Source: Burkholderiales bacterium
GTDB taxonomy: Bacteria > Pseudomonadota > Gammaproteobacteria > Burkholderiales > SG8-41
Direction: 5' to 3'
Length of the DNA stretch: 64,000 nucleotides
Assembly (NCBI GenBank): GCA_022841375.1
Contig: JALHRQ010000005.1
Coordinates: forward strand, 124,001 to 188,000
Shown here: positions 33,041 to 45,247 of the stretch, in pieces
Position numbering within the stretch: the stretch's first letter is position 1
Layout: each line of letters begins with the position of its first letter
Notes under the pieces: generated by a model
Databases searched by the model: none
What the model saw: only the letters and a program-made list of their open reading frames with translations
What the model was told of the DNA's origin: nothing
Program-made: the position numbers and the translations under genes

Positions 33041-33408
33041 CAATAGGTAAACGTCACCACGTCGTCATCCATGGCCTGCTCGATGATATAGGCCCCGCCG
33101 ACAATTTCTGTTATTTCCGGGATCAGATCATCGCCCCAGAGTTCCAGCGTCGGCGTACAGACCTTGAACTGAACACCCGCCTCATGCGCGTCTTTCATGA
33201 AGTCGTAAACGTTTTTGAGCGATCCTTCCTTGACGTACAATTTTTCTGCAACCCCTTTTTTAGCCAGTTCCCCCGCGCGCGCCGTCAGGATGACTTCGAC
33301 CTCGTAGTCCATGGCTGCGGCCACCGTAGCCTGGAAAAACGGCGCGCCCAATTCCGCCCCGTTGTTCGGATCGGTATTGACCATGATGATCATCAATTTT
33401 TTTGCCAT
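33040..33408 (-). CDS. DsrE-family small protein
   Basis: The 122-residue protein has the compact DsrE/DsrF-like fold pattern: a beta strand and loop (KLMIIMVNTDPNNGAELGAPFFQATVA in pieces), a mid-chain strand VEVILTARAGEL, and the segment GVQFKVCTPTLELWG with the single Cys. DsrE relatives carry sulfur on such a Cys or act as small accessory proteins. Here the partner is unknown. It lies between galU and hpt in the smc operon and its stop overlaps the hpt start, so it is cotranslated with hpt. Confidence 0.8.
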   Translation of the reverse strand: MAKKLMIIMVNTDPNNGAELGAPFFQATVAAAMDYEVEVILTARAGELAKKGVAEKLYVKEGSLKNVYDFMKDAHEAGVQFKVCTPTLELWGDDLIPEITEIVGGAYIIEQAMDDDVVTFTY

Positions 33409-33462
33409 TGCACTGCCCGGTATTCTGAAATAAGCAGGTTTGAGATCAGCGCATCATATCGT

Positions 33463-34341
33463 TCAGCGGGCCAGCGCGTTCAGATAGCGCCTGAATGCCG
33501 TGCCAATTTCCGGGTGCCGCAGGCCCAGTTCCACATTCGCTTCCAGATAGCCCAGTTTGCTGCCGCAATCATACCGCCGTCCCTCAAATTCATAAGCCAG
33601 CACCGGCTCATGTTGCTGCAGTCTCGCGATGGCGTCGGTGAGCTGAATTTCTCCGCCGCTGCCGGCACCGGATTTCCGGAGTTCCCTGAAGATAGCTGGC
33701 GTGAGAATGTATCGTCCCACAACCCCCAGTCGTGACGGCGCTTTTGCAACTGGCGGCTTTTCAACAATGCCGCTGATTACATGGGGAGACTTTGAGCGGG
33801 CGGGAACCGCGACCACGCCGTAGCGTGAAATTTCAGCCTTGGGCACCTGCTGGACCGCGATCACAGAATTCTTACTTTCCCGATGCAACCGTTCCATCTG
33901 CGCCAGAACCGGAACTTCGGCATGAATCAAGTCATCCGCCAGTAGCACCGCAAACGGCTCATTGCCGACCGCCGGCTGCGCGCACAACACCGCATGCCCC
34001 AGCCCCAGCGGCTCCGCCTGCCGGACAAAGATGCAACTGACACCGCGGGGCAGGATGCTGCGTAGTTCGGCAAGCAACTTGGATTTGCCGCCGCGTGACA
34101 GTGCCATTTCCAGTTCTACCGCCTGGTCAAAATGATCTTCTATGGCGCGCTTGCCACGCCCGGTCACAAAAATCAATTCCTTCACGCCTGCCGCCACGGC
34201 CTCTTCCACGGCGTACTGGATGAGCGGCTTATCGACAATCGGCAACATTTCCTTGGGGCTGGCTTTGGTGGCCGGAAGAAACCGGGTACCGAGTCCTGCC
34301 ACCGGAAACACCGCTTTGCGGATGGAATTTTTATTCAGCAC
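33463..34341 (-). CDS. galU: UTP-glucose-1-phosphate uridylyltransferase
   Basis: GalU makes UDP-glucose for LPS core, capsule and osmolyte glucans. The 292-residue protein starts with [24 protein letters not shown], the nucleotide-binding signature. It contains [17 protein letters not shown] [38 protein letters not shown] and the product-binding VEKP segment. Length is normal. UDP-sugars are also the donors for SenB, though GalU is needed for envelope sugars in any case. Confidence 0.96.
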   Translation of the reverse strand: MLNKNSIRKAVFPVAGLGTRFLPATKASPKEMLPIVDKPLIQYAVEEAVAAGVKELIFVTGRGKRAIEDHFDQAVELEMALSRGGKSKLLAELRSILPRGVSCIFVRQAEPLGLGHAVLCAQPAVGNEPFAVLLADDLIHAEVPVLAQMERLHRESKNSVIAVQQVPKAEISRYGVVAVPARSKSPHVISGIVEKPPVAKAPSRLGVVGRYILTPAIFRELRKSGAGSGGEIQLTDAIARLQQHEPVLAYEFEGRRYDCGSKLGYLEANVELGLRHPEIGTAFRRYLNALAR

Positions 34342-34357
34342 GGATGTAGTTTCCTTT

Positions 34358-37452
<3,095 letters not shown>

Positions 37453-37465
37453 TTCAGTCCGGCCG

Positions 37466-40400
37466 TCAGGCCGCCTCTTCCGTGAGTTTCATGGCAGCTT
37501 CGATATCCACCGCCACCACGCGGGAAACACCGGGTTCCTGCATCGTGATACCGAGCAGCTGATTGGCGATTTCCATGGTGATCTTGTTATGGGTGATGAA
37601 AACAAACTGCGACTGCTCTGACATCCGTTTCACCAGCTCGCAAAGCCGGCTGGTGTTATGGTCATCGAGCGGCGCGTCGACCTCATCCAGCATACAGAAC
37701 GGCGCGGGATTGAGCTGGAATATCGCGAATACCAGCGACATCGCAGTCAAAGCCTTTTCACCGCCCGAAAGCAGATGGATCGAGCTGTTTTTCTTGCCCG
37801 GCGGCTGGGCGATGACCTGGATGCCGGCGTCAAGAATTTCCTCGCCGGTGAGTACCAGTTTGGCATTGCCGCCGCCGAAGAGCACCGGGAACATGCGCGA
37901 AAAATGCGCGTTGACGTCATCAAAGGTCGACTGCAGCCTTTCGCGGGTTTCACGGTCGATGCGGCGAATGGCGTCTTCCAGCGTGTTCATCGCAGACGTC
38001 AGGTCGGCCGACTGCGCATCAAGATAGGTTTTGCGCTCGCGGCCGGCTTCCAGTTCCTCGAGTGCCGCCAGATTGACCGCTCCCAGGCTCTTGATCTCGT
38101 CATTGAGCCTGTTGATTTCGGATTGCAGAGAGCCGGAACGCTGGCCTTTTTCGACGTTCTGCGCCAGAACTTCCTCATTGGCGCCTGCCTCAAGCAATTG
38201 CTGCGCGTATTGCTCCTCATTGATACGCGCTTCCTGCTCCTTCAGCTTGACCTCGTTGATGCGGTCACGCAACGGACCCAGCTTCTGCTCCGAAGCCATG
38301 CGCTCCTGCTCGACCGCTTTTAACTGCGCCTCGGTGGCTTCCAGCACATCGCGTGCCTGGGCCAACGCCTGCTCCTTGGTGCTGCGCAGGGACAATGCAA
38401 TCTGCAATTGACTTTGCCAGGGCGACTCATCGAGACGTTCGAGGGCTTCCTGTTCAGCGGCCATCGCTTGCTGTACACGTTCAAGGGTTTCAGTGGCAGC
38501 CGCCATTGCGCGTTCCACTTCACCGATCTTGCCGAGCGAAGTTTTAGCCTGAAATACGGCTTCCTGCAGTTCGCGATCAGCCTGCTGCACGGTGACGCGC
38601 TGGACTTCCAGCACCGATTGCGCCTGACGGAACAACTCCAGCGCCATCTCCAGTTCCGCCGCGAAACCGCCGGCTTCTTCACTGAGTCGCGCCAGTGCGC
38701 CCGCAGTATCTTCCTGTTGCTGCGTCTCGATGGATACCTGTCCGGCGATTTCCGCCAGTTCGGCAGCAATCTGCTCACCGCGTTGGGTCAGTCGCTGGGT
38801 CTGCTCGGTCAGTCTGACGCTTTCAACCTGAAGCGCATGGTGATCCTGCTGCAGCCGCGTCACATCATGCCGCAGCTCACCCAAAACGGTCTTTTCACTA
38901 CCGATTCGTGCAACCTGCTCTTCCACAGCAGCGCGCAACGTGGCGATCGCGGTTTTGCGATCCGTTATGTCGTGATCCAGTGTTTCAATTTCGCGCTGCC
39001 GCGACAGCACACCATGCAGTTCCGAATCAGGCGCATGGAAGGTCAGGCTGTTTCGGGTAAAGAGATAGCCGTCTTTGGAGACCAGCACGGCCCCGGGGGA
39101 AAGCTGACTGCGCAGGCTCAAACCCGTGGCCAGATCTTCCACGACAAACGCGCTATGCAGCCAGTCAGCCAGAGCCGGTGCCAGATGGGAATCCCGGCAG
39201 GTGACAAATTGCGAAAGCGGGCGGGCACGGGAAGGCATTGGCGCGGTGGTGACATCGGCGCTGGTGACGCTGATGTCTGCGACCGCAACTTTGCCCGGTG
39301 GCGCGTTGCCCGTCCATTTGCCGCAGGCGTCAAGACCCGAGACTGCAACTGCATTCAGGCGCTCACGCAGTACCGCCTCAAGCGCATCCTCATAGCCGGT
39401 TTCAATCGTAATGCCCTGCCACAGCCGCGGCGCGCCATCGAGTCCGCGCGATGACATCCAGGATTCCATGTCGGCGCCATGCGCCAGGTTATCCTGCAGC
39501 TGACGCAGTGCTTCGACGCGCGCTTCCATGGCGGCGAGCGCCTGGGCGGCCTGATCGACTTCGGCGGTTCGCTGCTCCAGCGTCTGTTCCAGACTGGGTA
39601 GATTGCGTTCCCGCTCCGCCAGCGCTTCGCGCTGCGCTTCGAGCCGAGCGGTAGCATCGGCAATCTGGCCCTGCAGCACTTCCAGTGCGGCGGTATCGGG
39701 CTTTTCAAGGGCGCTCTGTTCTTCGAACAGCCGCGCATTGCGCAACGCCAGTTGCTCCAGCACTTTGGTGGTATGGGAGAGCTTGGTCTGCTCGACCTGC
39801 CGCGACTGTTCAGCGCGGCCAACAGCCAGTTGCATTTCATCGCGCCGCGCACTGGACGCCTGCCAGCCTTCTTCAGCCAGCGGCAGCTTTTCACGTTCCT
39901 CGGCAATACGCGCTTCGGAGGAAGCAACCCTTGCTTCAGAACGAGCATGCTCCTCGCGCCATTCAGCCAGACTGGCCTGGGATTGCTCAAGCGTGCCCCG
40001 CGCGCTGTCGGCCTGACCCTTCAGGTTGCCGATCTGCTGCTCGACACGGCTGCGGTTTTCACGGATGTGGGCGATCTGCTGTTCGAGACGGGCGATTTCG
40101 GCATTGGTCTCGTAAAGCGCGCCCTGCGCGGCATGCACCTCGTCGCCGCTGCGGTAATGCTGCGTACGCAACTCTTCGAGCCGGCGTTCGGCATCGCGCA
40201 AACGCGCGGTTTCGGCCTCAAGCTCGGTGCCCAGGCGCTCGATATCGCGCGCATGACGGGTGCGGGTCGCCGCAGCTTCGTTGCGACGCACGAACCACAG
40301 CAAGTGCTGTGTGCCGGCAACCTGTTCCTGCAGCGCGTGGTAACGCGTTGCGACTTCGGCCTGACTCTGCAGATGTTCGATCTGTTTATCCAGCTCCTGA

Positions 40401-40993
40401 CGGATGTCGTCAACTCGCGCCAGGTTTTCACGCGTATCGCGCAGCCGCAGCTCGGTTTCGCGGCGACGTTCGCGGTATTTGGAAACACCCGCAGCCTCTT
40501 CAAGAAATACCCGCAGTTCTTCCGGCTTGGCCTCAATGACCCGCGAGATCATGCCCTGCTCGATGATCGCGTAGGCGCGTGCGCCGAGCCCGGTGCCGAG
40601 AAATATGTCGGCCACATCGCGGCGACGGACATGGATATTGTTGATGTAATAACTGGAATCGCCGTCGCGCTCGAGCATGCGCTTGACCGAAATTTCAGCG
40701 TAACTGGACCACTGTCCTGCGGCTTTGCCCAGGCTGTTGTCGAACACCAGTTCCACGCTGGCGCGGTTAACCGGCTTGCGGTCGCCGGAACCGTTGAACA
40801 ACACATCCTGCATCGTCGCACCGCGCAGGTGTTTCGCCGAGGTTTCACCGAGCACCCAGCGAACGGCATCAATGATGTTGGATTTGCCGCAGCCGTTAGG
40901 ACCGACAACACCGACCAGATTCCCCGGAACGGGGATATGCGTGGGATCGACGAAAGATTTAAAACCGGCGAGATTGATTTGCTTGAGGCGCAA
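37466..40993 (-). CDS. smc: Chromosome segregation protein SMC
   Basis: SMC is the ATPase of the bacterial condensin, with ScpA and ScpB. From TTG 40993 the chain has 1175 residues and the normal start RLKQINLAGFKSFVDPTHI. Walker A is GPNGCGKS (31-38); two long coiled coils flank a hinge near 510-650. The C-terminal head has the LLSGGEKALTAMSLVFAIF signature and Walker B FCMLDEVDAPLDD. A reading 108 codons longer runs into the repeat element at 41067 and is rejected. The presence of SMC, not MukB, agrees with a betaproteobacterium. It heads the operon running to def. Confidence 0.96.
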   Translation of the reverse strand: MRLKQINLAGFKSFVDPTHIPVPGNLVGVVGPNGCGKSNIIDAVRWVLGETSAKHLRGATMQDVLFNGSGDRKPVNRASVELVFDNSLGKAAGQWSSYAEISVKRMLERDGDSSYYINNIHVRRRDVADIFLGTGLGARAYAIIEQGMISRVIEAKPEELRVFLEEAAGVSKYRERRRETELRLRDTRENLARVDDIRQELDKQIEHLQSQAEVATRYHALQEQVAGTQHLLWFVRRNEAAATRTRHARDIERLGTELEAETARLRDAERRLEELRTQHYRSGDEVHAAQGALYETNAEIARLEQQIAHIRENRSRVEQQIGNLKGQADSARGTLEQSQASLAEWREEHARSEARVASSEARIAEEREKLPLAEEGWQASSARRDEMQLAVGRAEQSRQVEQTKLSHTTKVLEQLALRNARLFEEQSALEKPDTAALEVLQGQIADATARLEAQREALAERERNLPSLEQTLEQRTAEVDQAAQALAAMEARVEALRQLQDNLAHGADMESWMSSRGLDGAPRLWQGITIETGYEDALEAVLRERLNAVAVSGLDACGKWTGNAPPGKVAVADISVTSADVTTAPMPSRARPLSQFVTCRDSHLAPALADWLHSAFVVEDLATGLSLRSQLSPGAVLVSKDGYLFTRNSLTFHAPDSELHGVLSRQREIETLDHDITDRKTAIATLRAAVEEQVARIGSEKTVLGELRHDVTRLQQDHHALQVESVRLTEQTQRLTQRGEQIAAELAEIAGQVSIETQQQEDTAGALARLSEEAGGFAAELEMALELFRQAQSVLEVQRVTVQQADRELQEAVFQAKTSLGKIGEVERAMAAATETLERVQQAMAAEQEALERLDESPWQSQLQIALSLRSTKEQALAQARDVLEATEAQLKAVEQERMASEQKLGPLRDRINEVKLKEQEARINEEQYAQQLLEAGANEEVLAQNVEKGQRSGSLQSEINRLNDEIKSLGAVNLAALEELEAGRERKTYLDAQSADLTSAMNTLEDAIRRIDRETRERLQSTFDDVNAHFSRMFPVLFGGGNAKLVLTGEEILDAGIQVIAQPPGKKNSSIHLLSGGEKALTAMSLVFAIFQLNPAPFCMLDEVDAPLDDHNTSRLCELVKRMSEQSQFVFITHNKITMEIANQLLGITMQEPGVSRVVAVDIEAAMKLTEEAA

Positions 40994-41066
40994 GTTGCTG
41001 TTCTGCCAAGAAAAGTGGTTGTGCAGCGGGACTAAACGGGTAGAATTCAGCGCGCATTTTAACTTA

Positions 41067-41359
41067 GAGCGCCTAACATAATGAAATACGCGTGCGTTAC
41101 AGCCAGAATCAGCGCTGACGCGAAGTGGGGCGCAGCTCATATCGCGAATATGAGCAAGCCGCGCGACAAAGTCAGGGCCGATTCTGGCTGTAACCCCCTG
41201 AAGTGGCTGGATATTTCGAGACATCGCCGGGCTGGCGCGATTTTGGCCGGAGGCGGCGTCGCAGCCCTTGCGAATATTCGCGGTATTCGCTGCGGCCTGC
41301 TCCTTGCCTCCAGCCAAAAGCGTGACAGCGCATCGCGATTTTCATTATGTTAAGCGCTC
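41067..41359. repeat. 293 bp element with terminal and nested inverted repeats
   Basis: This non-coding stretch between divergent smc and queF is bounded by 20 bp inverted repeats (41067-41086 and 41340-41359) that match at 19 of 20 positions. Inside, a perfect 15 bp inverted pair (41096-41110 with 41180-41194) encloses an 8 bp stem with loop CGCGA (41135-41155). The right part holds the 12 bp palindrome GCGAATATTCGC (41270-41281). No transposase is present. The layout resembles a MITE or a compound REP-type element. No second copy lies in this window, and I see no clear target duplication. Confidence 0.75.
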
Positions 41360-41391
41360 TTGATTGACTCACTGAATTGATATAAGCCGCC

Positions 41392-41808
41392 ATGCCGACC
41401 AAGCCATCCCCCAATCTGGAGACCTTTCCCAACCCGGCGCCTTCACGCGACTTCCGGATTCACATGGAAATTCCGGAGTTTACGTGCCTCTGCCCGAAAA
41501 CCGGGCAGCCGGATTTCGCGACGCTGGTGCTTGATTACGTGCCGGACCGGCTATGCGTCGAACTGAAAAGCCTGAAACTCTACGTCTGGTCATACCGCAA
41601 CGAGGGTGCCTTCCACGAAGCCGTTACCAATCGCATCCTCGACGATCTGGTTCGCGCGACCCGGCCCCGTTATATGCGCCTGACCGCCCGGTTTTACGTG
41701 CGCGGCGGCATCTTCACCACGGTGACTGCACAGCACCTCAAACGCGGATTCAAGCCGGCCAGCATCCCTGAAATGCCCGAGCAGGACCCGGGTATGCCTA
41801 CACGGTAA
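41392..41808 (+). CDS. queF: NADPH-dependent 7-cyano-7-deazaguanine reductase
   Basis: QueF reduces the nitrile of preQ0 to the amine preQ1, a step in queuosine synthesis for tRNA. The 138-residue protein is the short unimodular type. The catalytic Cys is in [15 protein letters not shown], with the partner Asp in the same motif. The NADPH-binding part is [17 protein letters not shown], whose E and H complete the family signature. The inverted-repeat element lies directly upstream, so its promoter must be inside or next to that element. Confidence 0.96.
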   Translation: MPTKPSPNLETFPNPAPSRDFRIHMEIPEFTCLCPKTGQPDFATLVLDYVPDRLCVELKSLKLYVWSYRNEGAFHEAVTNRILDDLVRATRPRYMRLTARFYVRGGIFTTVTAQHLKRGFKPASIPEMPEQDPGMPTR

Positions 41809-41853
41809 TTTTTAAACCCACAGGGTGCGGGAAGTCGATCCCGCTGACCGCCT

Positions 41854-41859
41854 TATAAT
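41854..41859 (+). promoter_or_regulatory. Possible -10 box upstream of dapC
   Basis: A perfect TATAAT lies 51 bases before the dapC start. No good -35 is found at the right distance. A GC-rich hairpin (GCCGCCCCGTCCGGGCGGC) follows in the leader. The call is weak. Confidence 0.3.
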
Positions 41860-41909
41860 TGAAGCTGTGCCGCCCCGTCCGGGCGGCTTAACACTTGGGC
41901 GACACTGCG

Positions 41910-43103
41910 TTGAATCCACGTCTTGACCGGTTGCACAGTTATCCGTTCCAGCGGCTCAGCGCCTTGCTGGACGGGAGCACACCGCCGGCCGGCCGCAGGA
42001 CGGTCAGCCTGCACATCGGTGAACCGAAACACCCGACGCCAGCCTTTATCCGCGAAACCCTGATCAGCAATCTCGACGGACTGTCGGTTTATCCGGCGAC
42101 GCTGGGTACGGATGCGCTTCGCCAGGCCATTGCAAGCTGGATCAGCCGGCGTTATGGCATCACGGCTCCGGATGCCGCAACCCAGGTATTGCCGGTCAAC
42201 GGCAGCCGAGAAGCCCTGTTTTCCTTTGCGCAGGCCGTAATCGACCCCACACGCCCTGCGCCGACGGTCGTCTGTCCCAACCCGTTCTATCAAATCTATG
42301 AGGGTGCAGCGCTGCTTGCGGGCGCTGAGCCGCAATTTATCCACACGCTGGCTGAAAACAACTATTCCTTCGATCTCGGACAATTGCCCGAAGACGTCTG
42401 GCAGCGCACTCAACTGCTTTTTGTCTGCTCCCCCGGCAACCCAACCGGCAAGGTATTGACGCTGACCGACTGGCGGCAGCTGTTTGAACACGCAGACCGC
42501 TACGGCTACGTGATTGCCGCCGACGAGTGTTATTCCGAAATCTATTTCGATGAAATGAAGCCGCCGCTGGGTGCGCTGGCTGCCGCTGTACAACTGGGCC
42601 GCAGCGATTTCCGCAACCTTGTCGTCTTCTCCAGCCTGTCCAAACGCTCCAACGTACCGGGAATGCGCTCAGGATTTGTCGCCGGTGACGCCGCCATCCT
42701 GAAAAAGTTTTACCTGTACCGGACCTACCATGGCGGCGCAATGAGCCCACCGGTACAGGCCGCCAGCATTGCGGCCTGGCAGGATGAGGCGCATGTCGTT
42801 GCCAACCGCAAACTCTATCTGCAGAAATTTGCAGCGGTCATCGACATTCTGAAACCCGCGATGCCGGTCGAATGGCCGGATGCGGCCTTCTATCTCTGGC
42901 TCAAAACACCGATTGACGACGTCGATTTTACCCGGCGACTGCATGACGCCGAAGCGGTCAGCGTATTACCCGGAAGCTATCTCGCCCGCGACGCCCGCGG
43001 CATCAATCCCGGCACCAACCGCATCCGTATCGCGTTGGTCGCCACGGTGGAAGAATGCGTCGAAGCCGCACAACGCCTGCGGCGATTCGCCGCTTCACTG
43101 TGA
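41910..43103 (+). CDS. dapC: N-succinyldiaminopimelate aminotransferase
   Basis: DapC makes N-succinyl-L,L-diaminopimelate in lysine and cell-wall precursor synthesis. I use TTG 41910, giving 397 residues and the typical start NPRLDRLHSYPFQRL; a TTG five codons earlier is also open. It is a fold-type I PLP enzyme: SPGNPTGKVL, the DECYSEIYFDE segment, the PLP Lys245 in SSLSKRSNVPGMRSGF, and the C-terminal Arg in NRIRIALV. It is followed by dapD after 18 bases, the previous enzyme of the same path. Confidence 0.95.
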   Translation: MNPRLDRLHSYPFQRLSALLDGSTPPAGRRTVSLHIGEPKHPTPAFIRETLISNLDGLSVYPATLGTDALRQAIASWISRRYGITAPDAATQVLPVNGSREALFSFAQAVIDPTRPAPTVVCPNPFYQIYEGAALLAGAEPQFIHTLAENNYSFDLGQLPEDVWQRTQLLFVCSPGNPTGKVLTLTDWRQLFEHADRYGYVIAADECYSEIYFDEMKPPLGALAAAVQLGRSDFRNLVVFSSLSKRSNVPGMRSGFVAGDAAILKKFYLYRTYHGGAMSPPVQAASIAAWQDEAHVVANRKLYLQKFAAVIDILKPAMPVEWPDAAFYLWLKTPIDDVDFTRRLHDAEAVSVLPGSYLARDARGINPGTNRIRIALVATVEECVEAAQRLRRFAASL

Positions 43104-43121
43104 TCCTCTGAGGAATCCGAA

Positions 43122-43946
43122 ATGCAAAAACTGCAGACCACCATTGAGCAGGCATGGGAAAACCGCAACGCATTGTCCCCGGCAAATGCGCCGGCCGATG
43201 TGCGCAGTGCGGTGAATGAAACCATCGCCATGCTCGACGCCGGCACGCTGCGCGTTGCCGAAAAGCGCGACGGCCAGTGGCAGACCAACGAATGGGCGAA
43301 AAAAGCGGTGCTGCTGTCCTTCCGCCTGCAGGACAACGCGGTGATGCAGGACGGCACCAGCAAATATTTCGACAAGGTGGTGCCGAAATTCGCCAGTTAT
43401 GACGAAGCGGCGTTCAAGGCCGGCGGTTTCCGCGTGGTGCCGCCCGCGGTTGCACGACGCGGCGCCTTCATTGCCAAAAACGTGATCCTGATGCCCTCCT
43501 ACGTCAACATCGGCGCCTATGTCGATGAGGGCAGCATGGTGGATACCTGGGCCACGGTCGGCTCCTGTGCGCAAATCGGCAAAAACGTGCATCTGTCGGG
43601 TGGCGTCGGCATCGGCGGCGTGCTCGAACCCCTGCAGGCCAATCCGACTATCATCGAAGACAACTGTTTTATCGGCGCACGCTCGGAAATCGTCGAAGGC
43701 GTGGTCATCGAAGAAGGTTCGGTGATCTCGATGGGCGTATTCATCGGGCAGAGCACCAAGATTTACGATCGCGCCAACGGCAAGGTTCTCTACGGCCGGG
43801 TGCCTGCGGGATCCGTGGTGGTTTCCGGCTCGCTGCCGTCAGCGGACGGCAAATGCAACCTGTATTGCGCCGTCATCGTCAAACAGGTCGATGCCAAAAC
43901 CCGCGCCAAAACCAGCATCAACGACCTGCTGCGCAGCGACGACTGA
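43122..43946 (+). CDS. dapD: Tetrahydrodipicolinate N-succinyltransferase
   Basis: DapD adds succinyl from succinyl-CoA to tetrahydrodipicolinate; DapC then transaminates the product. The 274-residue protein has an N-terminal helical part ([15 protein letters not shown]), the [30 protein letters not shown] region in pieces, and a hexapeptide beta-helix (GTCAQIG-like [24 protein letters not shown]). A GAGGA site precedes the ATG. dapC-dapD is a tight operon. A 103-base gap with GC-rich hairpins separates it from pilU. Confidence 0.96.
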   Translation: MQKLQTTIEQAWENRNALSPANAPADVRSAVNETIAMLDAGTLRVAEKRDGQWQTNEWAKKAVLLSFRLQDNAVMQDGTSKYFDKVVPKFASYDEAAFKAGGFRVVPPAVARRGAFIAKNVILMPSYVNIGAYVDEGSMVDTWATVGSCAQIGKNVHLSGGVGIGGVLEPLQANPTIIEDNCFIGARSEIVEGVVIEEGSVISMGVFIGQSTKIYDRANGKVLYGRVPAGSVVVSGSLPSADGKCNLYCAVIVKQVDAKTRAKTSINDLLRSDD

Positions 43947-44049
43947 TCCCCGCTTTGCAAGGGGCTATATAGCAGGCAAAATGATCGCTTCCTGCCGCGG
44001 CATGGCGATTGCCTTGCTGCCTGCAGGAGCCTAACGGGGGAAACGCACC

Positions 44050-45216
44050 ATGTTCGTCACACCGCTGTTCAAGCTGATGTCCGACAAGCAGGCCTCGGAC
44101 ATGTTCTTCACCGCCGGCGCCCCCATCCAGATCAAAATTAACGGCACGGTGATGCCGATCAACAGCCAGGCGCTCGATCCCGAACAGGTCAAAAAAATCT
44201 GCTATGAGCTGATGACCGAACCGCAGATCAAGGAATTCGAGACCAAGCACGAAATGAACTTCGCCCAGAGCGGCGGCGACCTGGGCAATTTCCGTATCAA
44301 CATCTTCCATCAGAAAAACACCGTGGCGATGGTGATCCGCTTCGTCAAGCCGGATGTGCCGGCCTTCGAATCGCTGGGTCTGCCGCCGATCCTCAAAGAG
44401 GTGATCATGGAAAAGCTGGGGCTGATCCTGATCGTCGGCTCCACCGGTTCGGGCAAGTCGACGACCATGGCATCGATGATCGATTACCGCAATTCCATCA
44501 AGACCGGGCACATCCTGACCATCGAAGACCCGGTCGAATTCATCTTCAAGCACAAAAAATCCATCGTCAACCAGCGTGAAGTCCGCGTGGACACCCACAC
44601 TTACGAAAACGCCCTCATCAGCGCCATGCGCGAAGCGCCTGACCTGCTGATGGTCGGCGAAATCCGCGACCGCGAAACGCTGCAGAGTTCATTGTTGTTC
44701 GCGCAGACCGGTCACTTGTGCATGTCCACGCTGCACGCCAACAACAGCTACAACGCGCTGAACCGGATCATCGGTTTTTTCCCGCGGGAAGCACGCGAGA
44801 GCCTGCAGGCTGACCTGTCGATTGCACTGCGCTGCGTGATCTCGCAGCGGTTGGTGAAATCGGTCGATGGAAAACGCGTTGCCGCGGTCGAGGTCATGCT
44901 CAACACCAAACACATCCAGGAACTGATCAAGGCCGGCGAGATCAACCAGATCAAAGACGCGATGGAACAAAGCCTGTCGCCGGGATCAAAAACCTTCGAG
45001 CAGGCGCTTTTCGAACATTACCGTGCCGGCCGCATTTCCATGGATGAAGCGCTGGCCAATGCCGACTCGCCGAGCAATCTGCACAACCTGATCAGCAATG
45101 CCCCCAAGGCCGGCAGCACAGGGAACACCCCGCAGGCCAGTGAAAGTGGCAAGACCATCAGCGGCGCCAACACCGACCTGTCCAGCATCAAACTCGACCT
45201 CGGCGCCTTGGATTAA
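44050..45216 (+). CDS. pilU: Type IV pilus retraction ATPase PilU (PilT family)
   Basis: PilU helps PilT retract type IV pili for twitching and DNA uptake. The 388-residue protein has the PAS-like N-terminal domain, Walker A GSTGSGKS (130-137), the Asp box (ILTIEDPVEF), Walker B (DLLMVGEIRDRET) and the His box (GHLCMSTLHANNS). A Ser/Thr/Gly-rich tail of ~35 residues follows residue 350. PilU rather than PilT is suggested by the length and the FVTPLFKLMSDKQASDMFF start. No pilT is adjacent. GGGGGAA precedes its ATG. Confidence 0.9.
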   Translation: MFVTPLFKLMSDKQASDMFFTAGAPIQIKINGTVMPINSQALDPEQVKKICYELMTEPQIKEFETKHEMNFAQSGGDLGNFRINIFHQKNTVAMVIRFVKPDVPAFESLGLPPILKEVIMEKLGLILIVGSTGSGKSTTMASMIDYRNSIKTGHILTIEDPVEFIFKHKKSIVNQREVRVDTHTYENALISAMREAPDLLMVGEIRDRETLQSSLLFAQTGHLCMSTLHANNSYNALNRIIGFFPREARESLQADLSIALRCVISQRLVKSVDGKRVAAVEVMLNTKHIQELIKAGEINQIKDAMEQSLSPGSKTFEQALFEHYRAGRISMDEALANADSPSNLHNLISNAPKAGSTGNTPQASESGKTISGANTDLSSIKLDLGALD

Positions 45217-45220
45217 ATAT

Positions 45221-45247
45221 AAGTAATTGATTTTATTGATATTTTAA
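45221..45247. repeat. AT-rich gene-end motif, copy 2
   Basis: AAGTAATTGATTTTATTGAT followed by ATTTTAA lies between the pilU stop and the prmB ATG. The first 24 bases match the copy at 60824 with one difference. It leaves no room for a Shine-Dalgarno sequence before prmB, so it may carry a promoter or allow reinitiation. Its function is unknown. Confidence 0.5.

Noticed and set aside
39752..41035. 427-codon plus ORF opposite smc
   Set aside because: It is antisense to the SMC head and coiled coil, with no motifs, a usual artefact of GC-rich coding DNA.
40994..41317. 108-codon N-terminal extension of SMC
   Set aside because: It lies in the inverted-repeat element. The SMC family start RLKQINLAGFKSF begins at TTG 40993.
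41172..41432. 86-codon minus ORF over the inverted-repeat element
   Set aside because: It has no coding character and is explained by the stop-poor, GC-rich repeat.
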